This document shows positions 8,817-17,657 of a stretch of DNA of 64,000 bases, piece after piece; positions within the stretch are counted from its first letter, which is position 1, and each line of letters begins with the position of its first letter. A program made the translations under genes and the position numbers. Source of the DNA: Arachidicoccus terrestris (lineage in GTDB: Bacteria; Bacteroidota; Bacteroidia; Chitinophagales; Chitinophagaceae); NCBI RefSeq assembly GCF_020042345.1, contig NZ_CP083387.1, forward strand, positions 4,154,001 to 4,218,000, read 5' to 3'. The notes below the pieces were generated by a model, which searched no databases, had not been told where the DNA came from, and saw only the letters and a program-made list of their open reading frames with translations.

Positions 8817-9551
8817 CTATTTAATTCCTTTTTCAATTTTGAATTTTTTATAGCAGTCTAAGATATATTGACCGAGGGTCAGATCCACCATGCCTTTCAT
8901 TTGCGCAAAGGAAGGGCGGTATTTTTTCATAAACTCTCTGATCAGTTCGTCATCCTGCATACCCGTGAGGTTGGCCACGAGCGTAGTGGTAAAGCGGGAA
9001 TTTATATATCCTTCCTGCTCGCTGGTTACAGCGAACTGCTGATAGCGTTTTTGCCGGTTCAGATAAGGTTGCCGGAATACATTGATAACAGAAGTTACAG
9101 GATGGAATGGATTGAATTTAGGTTTGGTGTAATCAAATATGTTTCCATATAATCTTCTTTTCTCCAGAGAATCTGTATGGTAGTTTCTGGCATTTATCCT
9201 GACATCTTCCAGTTCATTATAGTAGCTGTCATCATAAAACCCCGGATTTTGCAGATAGATATCGAACTTTTCCGGCGTGCTGATCAGGCCAATGGGATAT
9301 CGCATGACCTCCCGGCCTTTAAAGGAAACATATAATGTGTCATGATTTGGGTCACTGCTGCTTATCTGAAAAAAACCCGATTGATCCGAATACGTAGCCT
9401 GGCCCCGGGCGGTAGTGATCAACATAGAATCGACCGGTGACGTTGTTGTCCTGGCGCCATATACGTGTCCGCGAATAAGACGTTGTGCGTCAACCTTGAC
9501 TGAAAAGATGAATATTAAGATAAAAATATATATTATTCGGTTCAAACGCAT
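8817..9551 (-). CDS. Carboxypeptidase-regulatory-like domain protein, exported
   Basis: Exported protein of 244 residues. It has a signal peptide (RIIYIFILIFIFSVKVDAQ), then a beta-sandwich of the carboxypeptidase-regulatory-like type (RLIRGHVYGARTTTSPVDSMLITT ... SGFFQISS) over about residues 24-105, then a helical C-terminal half of unknown fold with many Tyr, Arg and Phe residues (NPFHPVTSVINVFRQPYLNRQKR). Proteins like this are common in Bacteroidota and sit in the periplasm or at the inner face of the outer membrane, often with unknown function. It is the first gene of a possible two-gene minus-strand pair with the unknown 230-residue protein. Confidence 0.75.
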   Translation of the reverse strand: MRLNRIIYIFILIFIFSVKVDAQRLIRGHVYGARTTTSPVDSMLITTARGQATYSDQSGFFQISSSDPNHDTLYVSFKGREVMRYPIGLISTPEKFDIYLQNPGFYDDSYYNELEDVRINARNYHTDSLEKRRLYGNIFDYTKPKFNPFHPVTSVINVFRQPYLNRQKRYQQFAVTSEQEGYINSRFTTTLVANLTGMQDDELIREFMKKYRPSFAQMKGMVDLTLGQYILDCYKKFKIEKGIK

Positions 9552-9743
9552 AGATTTTCTTGAGTTTACAAATATGCATCCAAATTAATGGATTCCCTGC
9601 AAGTGGATGTTAAAAATTTGGGAGTCTGTCCCCTCCTTTCAGTCAGCCGGCACATTCGTTTTTTTGAGTTAACCTACAGAGCATCAACCGATCTTACTAA
9701 ATTTCCTCCTTGTAAAAGCCGTATCTTTATCTTACAAATTATT

Positions 9744-10694
9744 ATGATACGATATATTTTACTGGTCCTGTTAGGCGGGTGTAGTTTTGGGATATTGTCC
9801 ACAATTGTTAAACTGGCTTATGCACACGGTTTATCGCTGGCCGATGTGACCAGCGCACAGGCTTATTTTGGCGCAGTTATTCTCTGGATGCTATTGATCA
9901 TATTTCAGAGAGGGCGATCGACCAAAAAACGTATACAGCCTGCTGCGAATCTAAGCACGACTTTGAAACTGATTTTTACCGGTATGGCCTCTGGCAGTAT
10001 CAGCCTTAGTTATTATAAATGTGTGGAGCAGATACCAGCGTCTATTGCCATTATATTGCTCATGCAATATACCTGGATATCCATTTTGTTGGAACGCCTG
10101 ATCTTTAAAATTCCCATTACCGGCCGTAAGTGGATATTCTTGCTTATAGTATTAATCGGAACCGTATTGGGTTCGGGTATTATTGGTTACAATAATGAGG
10201 TGCATTTAAGCCTGGTTGGTATAGGGTACGGACTATTGGCCGGCTTTTTTTATGCAGTCTTTGTGGTGGCCAATGGGTATGTCGGGAATCAGTTGCCGGC
10301 CATTGTCAAGAGTTCTTGGGTCATATTAGGGGTCGCGCTGATGATTATGGCTGTATTCCCTCCTTTCGGACAAATGCAAAAATTGGTTCGTACACAGGAA
10401 GTGACTGCGTATTTTTTGGATATCCTGCCTTATGGATTATTGCTGGGCTTTTTCGGTATGGTTTTACCGCCTCTGTTATTCGCCTATGCCATTCCAAAAG
10501 TCGGTGTTTCTCTGAGCAGTATTCTGGGGTCTGTAGAATTACCTACTGCTGCTCTTTGCGCCTACCTGATACTCGGTGAAAAGGTAAGTGTCTGGCAGCT
10601 CCTGGGCATATTGCTGATCCTGACAGCCATCATTATCATTAATATTCCTTCTTCTCAAAATACGGGGTTGAGGCCAAAGACAAATACAGGTTAA
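9744..10694 (+). CDS. EamA family (DMT) transporter
   Basis: Inner-membrane exporter-type protein of 316 residues with about ten membrane segments in two EamA repeats. The second repeat ends in the usual signature region (GSVELPTAALCAYLILGEKV) followed by a final membrane helix. Family members export amino acids and metabolites; the substrate cannot be predicted. An in-frame upstream ATG at 9588 would add 52 hydrophilic residues that do not belong to the family, so I choose ATG 9744 (MIRYILLVLLGGCSFG), which begins directly in the first membrane helix. The 3' end overlaps the convergent priA gene by 4 bp, with no room for a terminator. Confidence 0.9.
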   Translation: MIRYILLVLLGGCSFGILSTIVKLAYAHGLSLADVTSAQAYFGAVILWMLLIIFQRGRSTKKRIQPAANLSTTLKLIFTGMASGSISLSYYKCVEQIPASIAIILLMQYTWISILLERLIFKIPITGRKWIFLLIVLIGTVLGSGIIGYNNEVHLSLVGIGYGLLAGFFYAVFVVANGYVGNQLPAIVKSSWVILGVALMIMAVFPPFGQMQKLVRTQEVTAYFLDILPYGLLLGFFGMVLPPLLFAYAIPKVGVSLSSILGSVELPTAALCAYLILGEKVSVWQLLGILLILTAIIIINIPSSQNTGLRPKTNTG

Positions 10695-13297
10695 AGTGGA
10701 TCGATGTCTGCAGCAACTGTCACTCTCGCGAAGGCTTTCGTGGATTGGAGGCTCCCGATTTGTTGGTCAATGATACGCCTGCAATGTTGTAATTGCCCCG
10801 GCTCCTTAGGCACTTTGATCAGTATTTCCCAAAGATATTGCCCGCGTACCCGCTCAATCGGTGCGGGCGCCGGTCCCAAAACCTCTATGGACGCCAGTTG
10901 TCCTAAAACCTGTGAGACACGGCCCGCCGCTTCTCTGGCAATACCGCTTTCTCTATGCTTAAATACCAGCCTTATGAGTCTGGTGAAGGGCGGGTACCGA
11001 AAAGCTTTCCGATGGGCAAGTTCATCCTGATACATGGCTTCATAGTCGTGTGCTTTGACGTATTGCAATACCGGATGATAAACATTAGCTACCTGGATCA
11101 GCACGCGGCCTTTGCCATCTTTTCTACCGGCCCTGCCGCTTACCTGTTCCATTAACTGAAAGGCACGCTCTCCTACCCTAAAATCTGTGAAGTTAAGCAG
11201 TCCGTCTGCGTCCAGAATTCCCACCAGGCTAACATGCTCAAAATCGAGCCCTTTAACGACCATTTGCGTACCGATCAGTATATCAATTTTCTGTGACTCA
11301 AATAGTTGGATCATGGCGTCGTGGCTGTGCTTTCCCTTGACACTGTCATAGTCCATTCTGGCCACCCGTGCTTTAGGAAATAATGCCGCAACGGTTTCTT
11401 CAATCTGTTCTGTACCAAATTTTTTTCTTTGAAAATCATGATTACCACAGGCCGCACAGGTAGTGACTAAGGGGTATTCCGTGCCACAATAATGGCAGAC
11501 AAGCTTATTTCTCCCTTTATGGTAGGTAAGGGAGACCGCACAGTGTCGGCATTGGGGTATCCAGCCGCAGGTATTACAGACTTGATAGGGGGAATAGCCT
11601 CTTCTATTCTGGAATAGGATTATCTGTTTATGTGACTGTAAAGTGGCCCGGATCTGAAGTTCCAGTTCCGGAGAAATTAAAACAGGTCTGGGGATCTCTT
11701 TAGGCAGCAAGCTTAGGTTGTCCAGCTCGATAACGGGCATTGCAACGTTTTCGTAACGCTCTGTGAGATTGATCAAACCGTATTTGCCCTGTGTTGCATT
11801 ATAATAACTTTCCAGGGAAGGCGTTGCGCTTCCCAGCAAAACAGGGCAGTGTTCATATAAGGTGCCATAATAGATGGCGGCGTCTCTGGCATTATATCGG
11901 GGGGCAGGATCCTGTTGCTTATAGGAACTGTCGTGCTCCTCGTCAACAATGATCAGCCCCAGTTCTTTAAAGGGCAATAGCAAGGAGGATCTGGCCCCCA
12001 CAATGATCTGTACTTCATTTTTACGCACCTTTTCCCAAAGCTCAACTCTTTCATTGGCGTTGAACCTGGAATGATATACAGCTACATGACCTCCAAAATG
12101 ATGTTGTAACCTTCTTATGATCTGCGCGGTGAGCGCAATTTCCGGCAGCATATATAATACCTGCTTCCCGGCTCTGAGTGTCTCTTCCATTAACTTGAGA
12201 TAGAGATGCGTTTTTCCGCTGGCTGTTACTCCATGCAGGAGATGAACGTTCTTTTCCTGCATCGACACTTTTAGCTGATCATAGGCTTTTTGTTGGGGTT
12301 GCGTCAAAGAAAAATCCATTTCAATAAAAGGCGGCATCAAAGGCAGACGGGTAATGGACCGGGTCTGCGCTATTAGAATATTTTTATCCAGTAGCACTTT
12401 TAAGGTGCTGACAGAGGCTTCCGCTTTTTTTAGCAGTGCACTTTGCAATACATCTCCCTGCCCGAGTGCCATATGCCGGAGCAGCATCAGGATTTTTAAT
12501 TGTGCGGGAGCGCCCTTCCAGTTATTGAGCAAAGGTTCCAGATTATCGTCTTTTTGATAGTCCGGATGAAAACCGATAAAAACAGCTTTTTTTTCTTTAT
12601 ACTTTTCTTTCAGCGTTTCCTCAATATAACAAATGCCTTTATCGATCAGTCTTTTAACCACCGGATAGATGCTTCGGCCCTCTAGAATCTGCTGAACTTC
12701 AGGGAAACGGAGTGTTCCCTTTATTTGCAGTGCTTCTGCCAGCAAGAATTCTTCATCAGAAAAGTCAAGATCCAGGTCCTGGCTTTCTGCATCTTCTTCC
12801 AGATGGATAATACTTTCACTGGAGAGTTTAAAATTGGATGGCACGGAAGCTTGCATGACATCGCCTTGGCTGCATTGATAGTAATCTGCCATCCATTCCC
12901 AGAATTTGAGTTGTACAGGTGTGACAATCGCGGTCTTATCCAACAGGCTGTATATAGGTATAGGTGTAAAGCCTTCAGGTGCGTGCCGGAAGAGCCTTTT
13001 TATAACGCCGGTATATTTTTTGTTTCTCAAAGAGACCTCGCAACGAATACCTATGCGTGCGTCCTCTATCAGATAATCCGGGATTTCCCATGTATAATTT
13101 TGGGGTAGATGGAGCGGGATGATGATCTCGGCATATAGCCGGCTATCAGACCCCTTGACCGTCGCCGGTCCGGATAAATCTGGCGCAGGGATCTGACCTG
13201 CATTTTCGGTCTCTGTCGGGGCTTGGGCAGGCCGATCCACCGTTTTTGTGGGAATTGATTGCTTTTGCGCCCGAGGTTGCGGATCAAAATGACTCAT
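10691..13297 (-). CDS. priA: Primosomal replication protein N' (PriA helicase)
   Basis: Superfamily 2 DNA helicase that reloads the replisome at stalled forks, about 868 residues. In order: an N-terminal 3'BD domain, helicase motif I (GVTASGKTHLYLKL), the DEEHD Walker B box, GSATPS motif III, then the zinc-binding region with eight cysteines (CNTCGWIPQCRHC and CHYCGTEYPLVTTCAACG), and motif VI near SGRAGR. The first ~50 residues are a polar Pro/Gln/Thr-rich lead-in not found in short PriA proteins. The ATG at 13297 gives MSHFDPQPRAQ; an upstream in-frame ATG at 13366 is less likely. No dnaT or other primosome gene is adjacent. Confidence 0.96.
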   Translation of the reverse strand: MSHFDPQPRAQKQSIPTKTVDRPAQAPTETENAGQIPAPDLSGPATVKGSDSRLYAEIIIPLHLPQNYTWEIPDYLIEDARIGIRCEVSLRNKKYTGVIKRLFRHAPEGFTPIPIYSLLDKTAIVTPVQLKFWEWMADYYQCSQGDVMQASVPSNFKLSSESIIHLEEDAESQDLDLDFSDEEFLLAEALQIKGTLRFPEVQQILEGRSIYPVVKRLIDKGICYIEETLKEKYKEKKAVFIGFHPDYQKDDNLEPLLNNWKGAPAQLKILMLLRHMALGQGDVLQSALLKKAEASVSTLKVLLDKNILIAQTRSITRLPLMPPFIEMDFSLTQPQQKAYDQLKVSMQEKNVHLLHGVTASGKTHLYLKLMEETLRAGKQVLYMLPEIALTAQIIRRLQHHFGGHVAVYHSRFNANERVELWEKVRKNEVQIIVGARSSLLLPFKELGLIIVDEEHDSSYKQQDPAPRYNARDAAIYYGTLYEHCPVLLGSATPSLESYYNATQGKYGLINLTERYENVAMPVIELDNLSLLPKEIPRPVLISPELELQIRATLQSHKQIILFQNRRGYSPYQVCNTCGWIPQCRHCAVSLTYHKGRNKLVCHYCGTEYPLVTTCAACGNHDFQRKKFGTEQIEETVAALFPKARVARMDYDSVKGKHSHDAMIQLFESQKIDILIGTQMVVKGLDFEHVSLVGILDADGLLNFTDFRVGERAFQLMEQVSGRAGRKDGKGRVLIQVANVYHPVLQYVKAHDYEAMYQDELAHRKAFRYPPFTRLIRLVFKHRESGIAREAAGRVSQVLGQLASIEVLGPAPAPIERVRGQYLWEILIKVPKEPGQLQHCRRIIDQQIGSLQSTKAFARVTVAADIDPL

Positions 13298-13408
13298 AAT
13301 ACGATACTTAAACTGATATGGGCGAAGATAATCAAAGTTGACGCTACCCGAAAAAACCTGGCACAATCTCTCATAAAACGCTGTTTTGTGTTGTTAAAGC
13401 GACTTAAG

Positions 13409-13442
13409 TTGATGGATAACGATCTGATAAAGCTTATATTTG
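13409..13442 (+). promoter_or_regulatory. Candidate Bacteroidota promoter for the SGNH hydrolase gene
   Basis: TATATTTG at 13435-13442 matches the TAnnTTTG -7 box exactly. A TTG at 13409-13411 lies 23 bp upstream as a weak -33 element. The box is 22 bp before the ATG at 13465, which is a sensible distance for a short leader. Confidence 0.45.
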
Positions 13443-13464
13443 AGGATATATTAAAGAATATCTT

Positions 13465-14130
13465 ATGTTGAAAAAAGTATGGGGCATGTTGGCGTTGAGT
13501 CTATTGTTCCTAATGCCGGCAATGGGACAGTCAAACGCGTCGTTCAAAGGCGAAATCAATCAGTTTCTGCACAACGACAGTTTGAAAATGCCGCCTAAGG
13601 ATGCGATTTTGTTTATCGGCAGCTCCTCATTTAGAAAATGGACCGATGTGGCCAGATATTTCCCCGGATATACCATTATTAACAGGGGCTTTGGAGGGTC
13701 TCAATTGCCAAATCTGATCTATTATGCCGATAAAATCATCTATCCCTATCATCCACGGCAGGTGATTATTTACTGTGGTGAAAATGACTTTGATTATGAC
13801 AGATCCGTATCTGCTGATACTGTTTTTGAGCGGTTCCACACGCTCTTTGATATGATCAGAGAAAAGTTGCCCGAAACGAATATTGGTTTTGTCTCTATTA
13901 AATTCAGCCCCAGCAGGAAGTATGCCTGGGAGAAGATTAAAAAGGCCAATAGTCTCATCGAGGACTTTTTGGAAGAGCAGTCCAATGCCGAATATATCGA
14001 CATAACGAAACCGATGTTTGATAAAAACGGCAAGGCGATCACCACGCTTTATCTGGCTGACCAGTTGCATATGCGTCCGGCAGGATATGAAATCTGGAAA
14101 AAACAGATCCAGCCTTACCTACTCAAATAA
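13465..14130 (+). CDS. SGNH/GDSL-type hydrolase, exported
   Basis: Exported esterase or lipase-like protein of 221 residues. A signal peptide ends at MGQ (MLALSLLFLMPAMGQ). The SGNH blocks are visible: FIGSSSFRKW carries the nucleophile serine, NRGFGGSQ is block II, GENDFD is block III, and DQLHMRPAGYEIW holds the Asp-x-x-His pair of block V. Related Bacteroidota proteins act on acetylated glycans or phospholipids, but the substrate here is not known. It stands alone, with its own candidate promoter upstream and a strong bidirectional terminator immediately after the stop codon. Confidence 0.9.
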   Translation: MLKKVWGMLALSLLFLMPAMGQSNASFKGEINQFLHNDSLKMPPKDAILFIGSSSFRKWTDVARYFPGYTIINRGFGGSQLPNLIYYADKIIYPYHPRQVIIYCGENDFDYDRSVSADTVFERFHTLFDMIREKLPETNIGFVSIKFSPSRKYAWEKIKKANSLIEDFLEEQSNAEYIDITKPMFDKNGKAITTLYLADQLHMRPAGYEIWKKQIQPYLLK

Positions 14131-14150
14131 AAATAATATCATTAGAAAAT

Positions 14151-14185
14151 AAAATGGTCTGTCAAAAATGCTGACGGACCATTTT
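14151..14185. terminator. Bidirectional intrinsic terminator
   Basis: A 14-bp stem (14151-14164 with 14172-14185, one G-U pair) with a 7-nt loop, flanked by A-rich and T-rich ends on both strands. It lies between the convergent SGNH hydrolase and MATE genes and includes the MATE stop codon (14162-14164). Confidence 0.8.
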
Positions 14186-15490
14186 GTTAAAACGCTTATT
14201 TAGAAATAATGAGTTAAAGGATAGGCCCAGAATAAAGCCAATCCAGATGCCGGTGACACCAAAATCAAAGACAAAGGTGAGCAGACAGCCGATAGGCACG
14301 CCAAATACCCAATAGGCAGCCGCCATATAAATAGTGGGCATTCTTACGTCATTAATGCCCCGTAGACTTCCTACACCAATAGCCTGTGTTGCATCAGATA
14401 TCTGGAATACAGCTGCATAGAACATTAGAATGGAAGATAGGGCAATCACCTGGCTGTCATCGTTAAATATCTGAGATAAGGGTCTGCGTAATACAATAAA
14501 TGCCAAAGCGCAGATCACGCCATAAATAAGTCCTGAATAGAAGGTACTTTTCCCAATAGAACTGATCTCAGGCCAGTTTTTGCGCCCGAAGGCATTACTG
14601 ATCCTGATAGAACAGCCTTGGGCGAGTCCCAGGGAAACCATAAAGGTTAGCGATGCACACTGCAGCGCGATCTGATGTGCGGCCAGTTGAACTGCGCCCA
14701 ATGTACCCACAATGATACCGGATATGGCAAACGCCCCGGTTTCAATGCCCGCCTGCATGCCGCTGGGTACGCCAATTTTCAGAAGATCCCTGACGGACTG
14801 CCATTTTAATTTCCATTGATTTTTACGTACGGCCACATAGCGCTTAAAAAGCGGATGTGTAAAGAGCACCGTAATCATCGCCAGTAAGATAATAATACGT
14901 GTAATCAGCGTACCTAATCCTGCGCCAGTAAGCTCGAGCCGCGGCATTCCCCAGTTACCGAATATGAGCAGCCAGTTCAAAAATATATTGAGTGGCATGG
15001 CCAGCAGTGACAGGATCATGGCGGTTTTTGTCTTCTCAAGCCCGTCTGTGAATTGCTTAATAGACATAAACATCAGTGTCGGTACCACAGAAAATCCTAC
15101 TAACCTTAGGAACGGGACAGATAGCCTGGCGACTTCAGGGTCCTGGTCCAGATGAAATAAGATGTTTTTACCTAATTCGAGTAAGCCGCATATTGCCAGC
15201 GCAGCTATGGAGCAAAGAATAAAGCCATTATACAGGTAATGGGACACCTGCTGTCCGTCCTTTCTGCCGTGAGCTGCTGCTACTTTCTGTGAAATAGACA
15301 TGGTAAGCCCTATGCCAAACACAAAGGGGATCACCAGTACACTATTGACCAGTGCGGAAGCTGCCAGTTGTTTATAGCTGATGGATCCCACCATGGCAGA
15401 GTCGATCAGACCCAGAGACATCTGTGTCAGTTCGCCAAAAATGATGGGCGTGGACAATTTCCAGGTTTTTATGGCCTGTTGTTTCAGCAT
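14162..15490 (-). CDS. MATE family efflux transporter (NorM-like)
   Basis: Inner-membrane multidrug and toxin extrusion protein with twelve predicted helices in two MatE halves, about 442 residues. The N-terminus (TWKLSTPIIFGELTQMSLGLIDSAMVG) is typical of the NorM branch, which exports cationic drugs in exchange for sodium or protons. ATG 15490 gives MLKQQAIKTWKL; an in-frame ATG at 15538 would add 16 residues that form an unnecessary extra hydrophobic stretch, so I prefer the shorter form. No regulator is adjacent. Drug specificity cannot be read from the sequence. Confidence 0.92.
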   Translation of the reverse strand: MLKQQAIKTWKLSTPIIFGELTQMSLGLIDSAMVGSISYKQLAASALVNSVLVIPFVFGIGLTMSISQKVAAAHGRKDGQQVSHYLYNGFILCSIAALAICGLLELGKNILFHLDQDPEVARLSVPFLRLVGFSVVPTLMFMSIKQFTDGLEKTKTAMILSLLAMPLNIFLNWLLIFGNWGMPRLELTGAGLGTLITRIIILLAMITVLFTHPLFKRYVAVRKNQWKLKWQSVRDLLKIGVPSGMQAGIETGAFAISGIIVGTLGAVQLAAHQIALQCASLTFMVSLGLAQGCSIRISNAFGRKNWPEISSIGKSTFYSGLIYGVICALAFIVLRRPLSQIFNDDSQVIALSSILMFYAAVFQISDATQAIGVGSLRGINDVRMPTIYMAAAYWVFGVPIGCLLTFVFDFGVTGIWIGFILGLSFNSLFLNKRFNKMVRQHF

Positions 15491-15746
15491 AATGAATAAA
15501 TAAAAGGGCAGCAAAGCTAAAGCAATTTTTTTAATCAAATGGTTAAAATTTAAAGGTTTATGTAAATACGCCCCGAAAAATCTGCCCGGCCAGCGGGCAA
15601 CCGTATGCTGTAGTTGGTTGTATCTAAAAACCAGGTGAAGGCGAAAGTTATAGAACTGCTATAAATAACGGCTTTTCTGATGGCTACCCGGGCATCTACA
15701 CGGTAATTGCCTAAAAATCCGTAATTTGCCAGCGAAACAATCTTAT

Positions 15747-16490
15747 ATGTTTTCAACTTTTCTCACGGAATTCGGGAAGTATCTGATCATGCTCAAGACC
15801 ATGTTCTCCAGGCCCGAGAATTTCAAAATGTACTGGAAAGAGTTCATTAGTCAGTGCTATGAAATTGGGTTTGGGGCCTTGCCGATTGTACTGATTATCT
15901 CCATCTTTCTGGGTGCGGTGACCACCGTACAGACGGCTTATCAGTTGGTGAGTCCGCTGATTCCGCTTACGACTATTGCGCAGATTGTCAGAGACAGTAT
16001 TTTGCTGGAGCTCTCTCCTACGGTACTCAGTATTGTATTGGCAGGCGTTGTGGGCAGTAAGGTCGCCTCCGAACTGGGCAACATGCGCGTTTCAGAACAG
16101 ATTGACGCGCTGGAAATTATGGGGATTAATCCTTATTCCTATCTGGTGTTCCCGAAAATAGCTGCGTCTTTTATTATGATGCCTATCCTGGTCATGATCT
16201 CTTGTATCGTGGGAATTTGGGGCGGCAGGGTTGCCGGTGATTTTTCCGGCATCATTTCTCCTAATGTATTTGACAGAGGACTACGAATGGGTTTTAGTTC
16301 GTTTAACGTAGTATTTGCCATGATCAAAGCTTATACGTTTGCTTTTCTGATCAGCAGTATTTCTGCTTACTATGGTTATCATGTACGGGGAGGCTCTCTG
16401 GAAATCGGCAGGGCAAGTACCAAAGCAGTTGTAACAAGTTGTATTACGATATTGATTGCGGATTATATCTTGGCTGCCGTTCTGTTGTAG
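15747..16490 (+). CDS. MlaE family ABC transporter permease
   Basis: Inner-membrane permease of the phospholipid-trafficking Mla/MCE system, about 247 residues. The MlaE signature is clear: a short amphipathic N-terminus, then GFGALPIVLIISIFLGAVTTVQ, the conserved ELSPTVLSIVLAGVVGSKVASELGNM region and EQIDALEIMGINP. The last helix follows the glycine-rich GYHVRGGSLEIGRAST. In most genomes an MlaF-type ATPase and an MCE protein follow immediately. Here the next gene is a flavin reductase, so the permease is an orphan within this window. A TTG at 15726 could add seven residues; the ATG is preferred. Confidence 0.93.
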   Translation: MFSTFLTEFGKYLIMLKTMFSRPENFKMYWKEFISQCYEIGFGALPIVLIISIFLGAVTTVQTAYQLVSPLIPLTTIAQIVRDSILLELSPTVLSIVLAGVVGSKVASELGNMRVSEQIDALEIMGINPYSYLVFPKIAASFIMMPILVMISCIVGIWGGRVAGDFSGIISPNVFDRGLRMGFSSFNVVFAMIKAYTFAFLISSISAYYGYHVRGGSLEIGRASTKAVVTSCITILIADYILAAVLL

Positions 16491-16582
16491 GTATGCCTTC
16501 AACATCGCTGGCCGGCGCTATAGTTATCCCGGTTATTTTTCCCGAAGACCTTTTCGGTGACGATTATTAAAACAAAAAGACA

Positions 16583-17575
16583 TTGGAAACATTAGATATT
16601 TTGATTGTCGGTGCGGGTCCTATTGGACTTACCTGTGGCATTGAGGCCAAAAAGGCCGGATTGAATTATTTGATCATTGAAAAGGGGGCCTTGGTTAACT
16701 CTCTGTTTAACTATCCTATTTTCATGACCTTTTTCTCCACAGCCGACCGGCTGGAAATTGGCGGATTGCCATTTATGTGCCTGGCGCCTAAGCCTGGCCG
16801 TCAGGAGGCCCTGGAATATTACCGGCAGGTAACCCATTATTTTGGCCTCCACGTGCATCTCTATGAAGAGGTAAAACAAATTCAAAAAGAGGCGGACGGA
16901 AGTCAATCATTATTTCTGGTGGAAACATCAAAGGGGGACTATCAGGCGAGAAAAGTGATTATTGCTACAGGATTTTATGATGTACCGATTTATATGGATA
17001 TACCCGGTGAGAACCTACCCAAGGTGCATCATTACTATAAGGAAGCGCATCCCTATGTCATGGAGAAAACGCTGGTTGTCGGCGCCAATAATTCAGCAGT
17101 TGACGCCGCTCTGGAAATCTGGCGCAAAGGCGGCGATGTTACAATGCTGATCCGGGGTAATGAGATAGGTAAAAGGGTCAAATATTGGGTCAAGCCCGAT
17201 ATTGAAAACCGGATTGCCGAAGGCAGCATTAAAGCTTATTTTGAATCGGAATTATTGGAGATCGGGGAAAAAGAAGTTGTGTTGAAGGACAGAGAGGGCC
17301 AGGTCGTTACGATTCCCAATGATTACGTGCTGGCCATGACCGGATTCAGACCGGATTTTGATATGCTACGCCGTTTCGGGATTAAGATCGACGAACCTAA
17401 TGCCTGTCTGCCTGATCATGACCCGGAAACCATGGAGACTAATATTGAAGGTCTCTACCTGGCCGGCGTTGTTTGTGGTGGACTGAACACACATAAGTGG
17501 TTTATTGAGAATTCGCGTGTACATGCGGAAAAGATTGTCCGTAGAGTAGCTGCCCTACTGAAAGCATCAAAATAA
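16583..17575 (+). CDS. ypdA: YpdA-type putative bacillithiol disulfide reductase
   Basis: Flavin- and NADPH-dependent oxidoreductase of 330 residues, fitting the YpdA family, which reduces oxidised bacillithiol in Firmicutes and some Bacteroidota. The FAD-binding motif GAGPIG is at residues 10-15, the NADP-binding motif VGANNSAVDAA is mid-protein, and the second FAD-contact region is GLYLAGVVCGG. There is no CxxC pair like that of thioredoxin reductase, which is the feature that separates YpdA. Translation appears to start at TTG (METLDILIVGAG), since no ATG lies before the dinucleotide-binding fold. Whether this organism makes bacillithiol cannot be seen here. Confidence 0.88.
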   Translation: METLDILIVGAGPIGLTCGIEAKKAGLNYLIIEKGALVNSLFNYPIFMTFFSTADRLEIGGLPFMCLAPKPGRQEALEYYRQVTHYFGLHVHLYEEVKQIQKEADGSQSLFLVETSKGDYQARKVIIATGFYDVPIYMDIPGENLPKVHHYYKEAHPYVMEKTLVVGANNSAVDAALEIWRKGGDVTMLIRGNEIGKRVKYWVKPDIENRIAEGSIKAYFESELLEIGEKEVVLKDREGQVVTIPNDYVLAMTGFRPDFDMLRRFGIKIDEPNACLPDHDPETMETNIEGLYLAGVVCGGLNTHKWFIENSRVHAEKIVRRVAALLKASK

Positions 17576-17591
17576 CCGGGTGAATCTAAAA

Positions 17592-17637
17592 AGAAAAACG
17601 AAGTGGTCAACCTGAAAGTAAGTCACTTCGTTTTTCT
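17592..17637. terminator. Bidirectional intrinsic terminator
   Basis: A perfect 14-bp stem (17592-17605 with 17624-17637) with an 18-nt loop. A5 on one side and T5 on the other let it work in both directions, between convergent ypdA and maeB. Confidence 0.85.
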
Positions 17638-17657
17638 GTTCGGGACGATTTACTGCC

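Noticed and set aside
15550-15756. 68-codon minus-strand frame between the MATE and MlaE genes (MKTYKIVSLANYGF...)
   Set aside because: Its codons look natural and it ends in a strand-like sequence, but it overlaps the MlaE start, has no known relatives that I recall and no promoter box. Left undecided rather than called.
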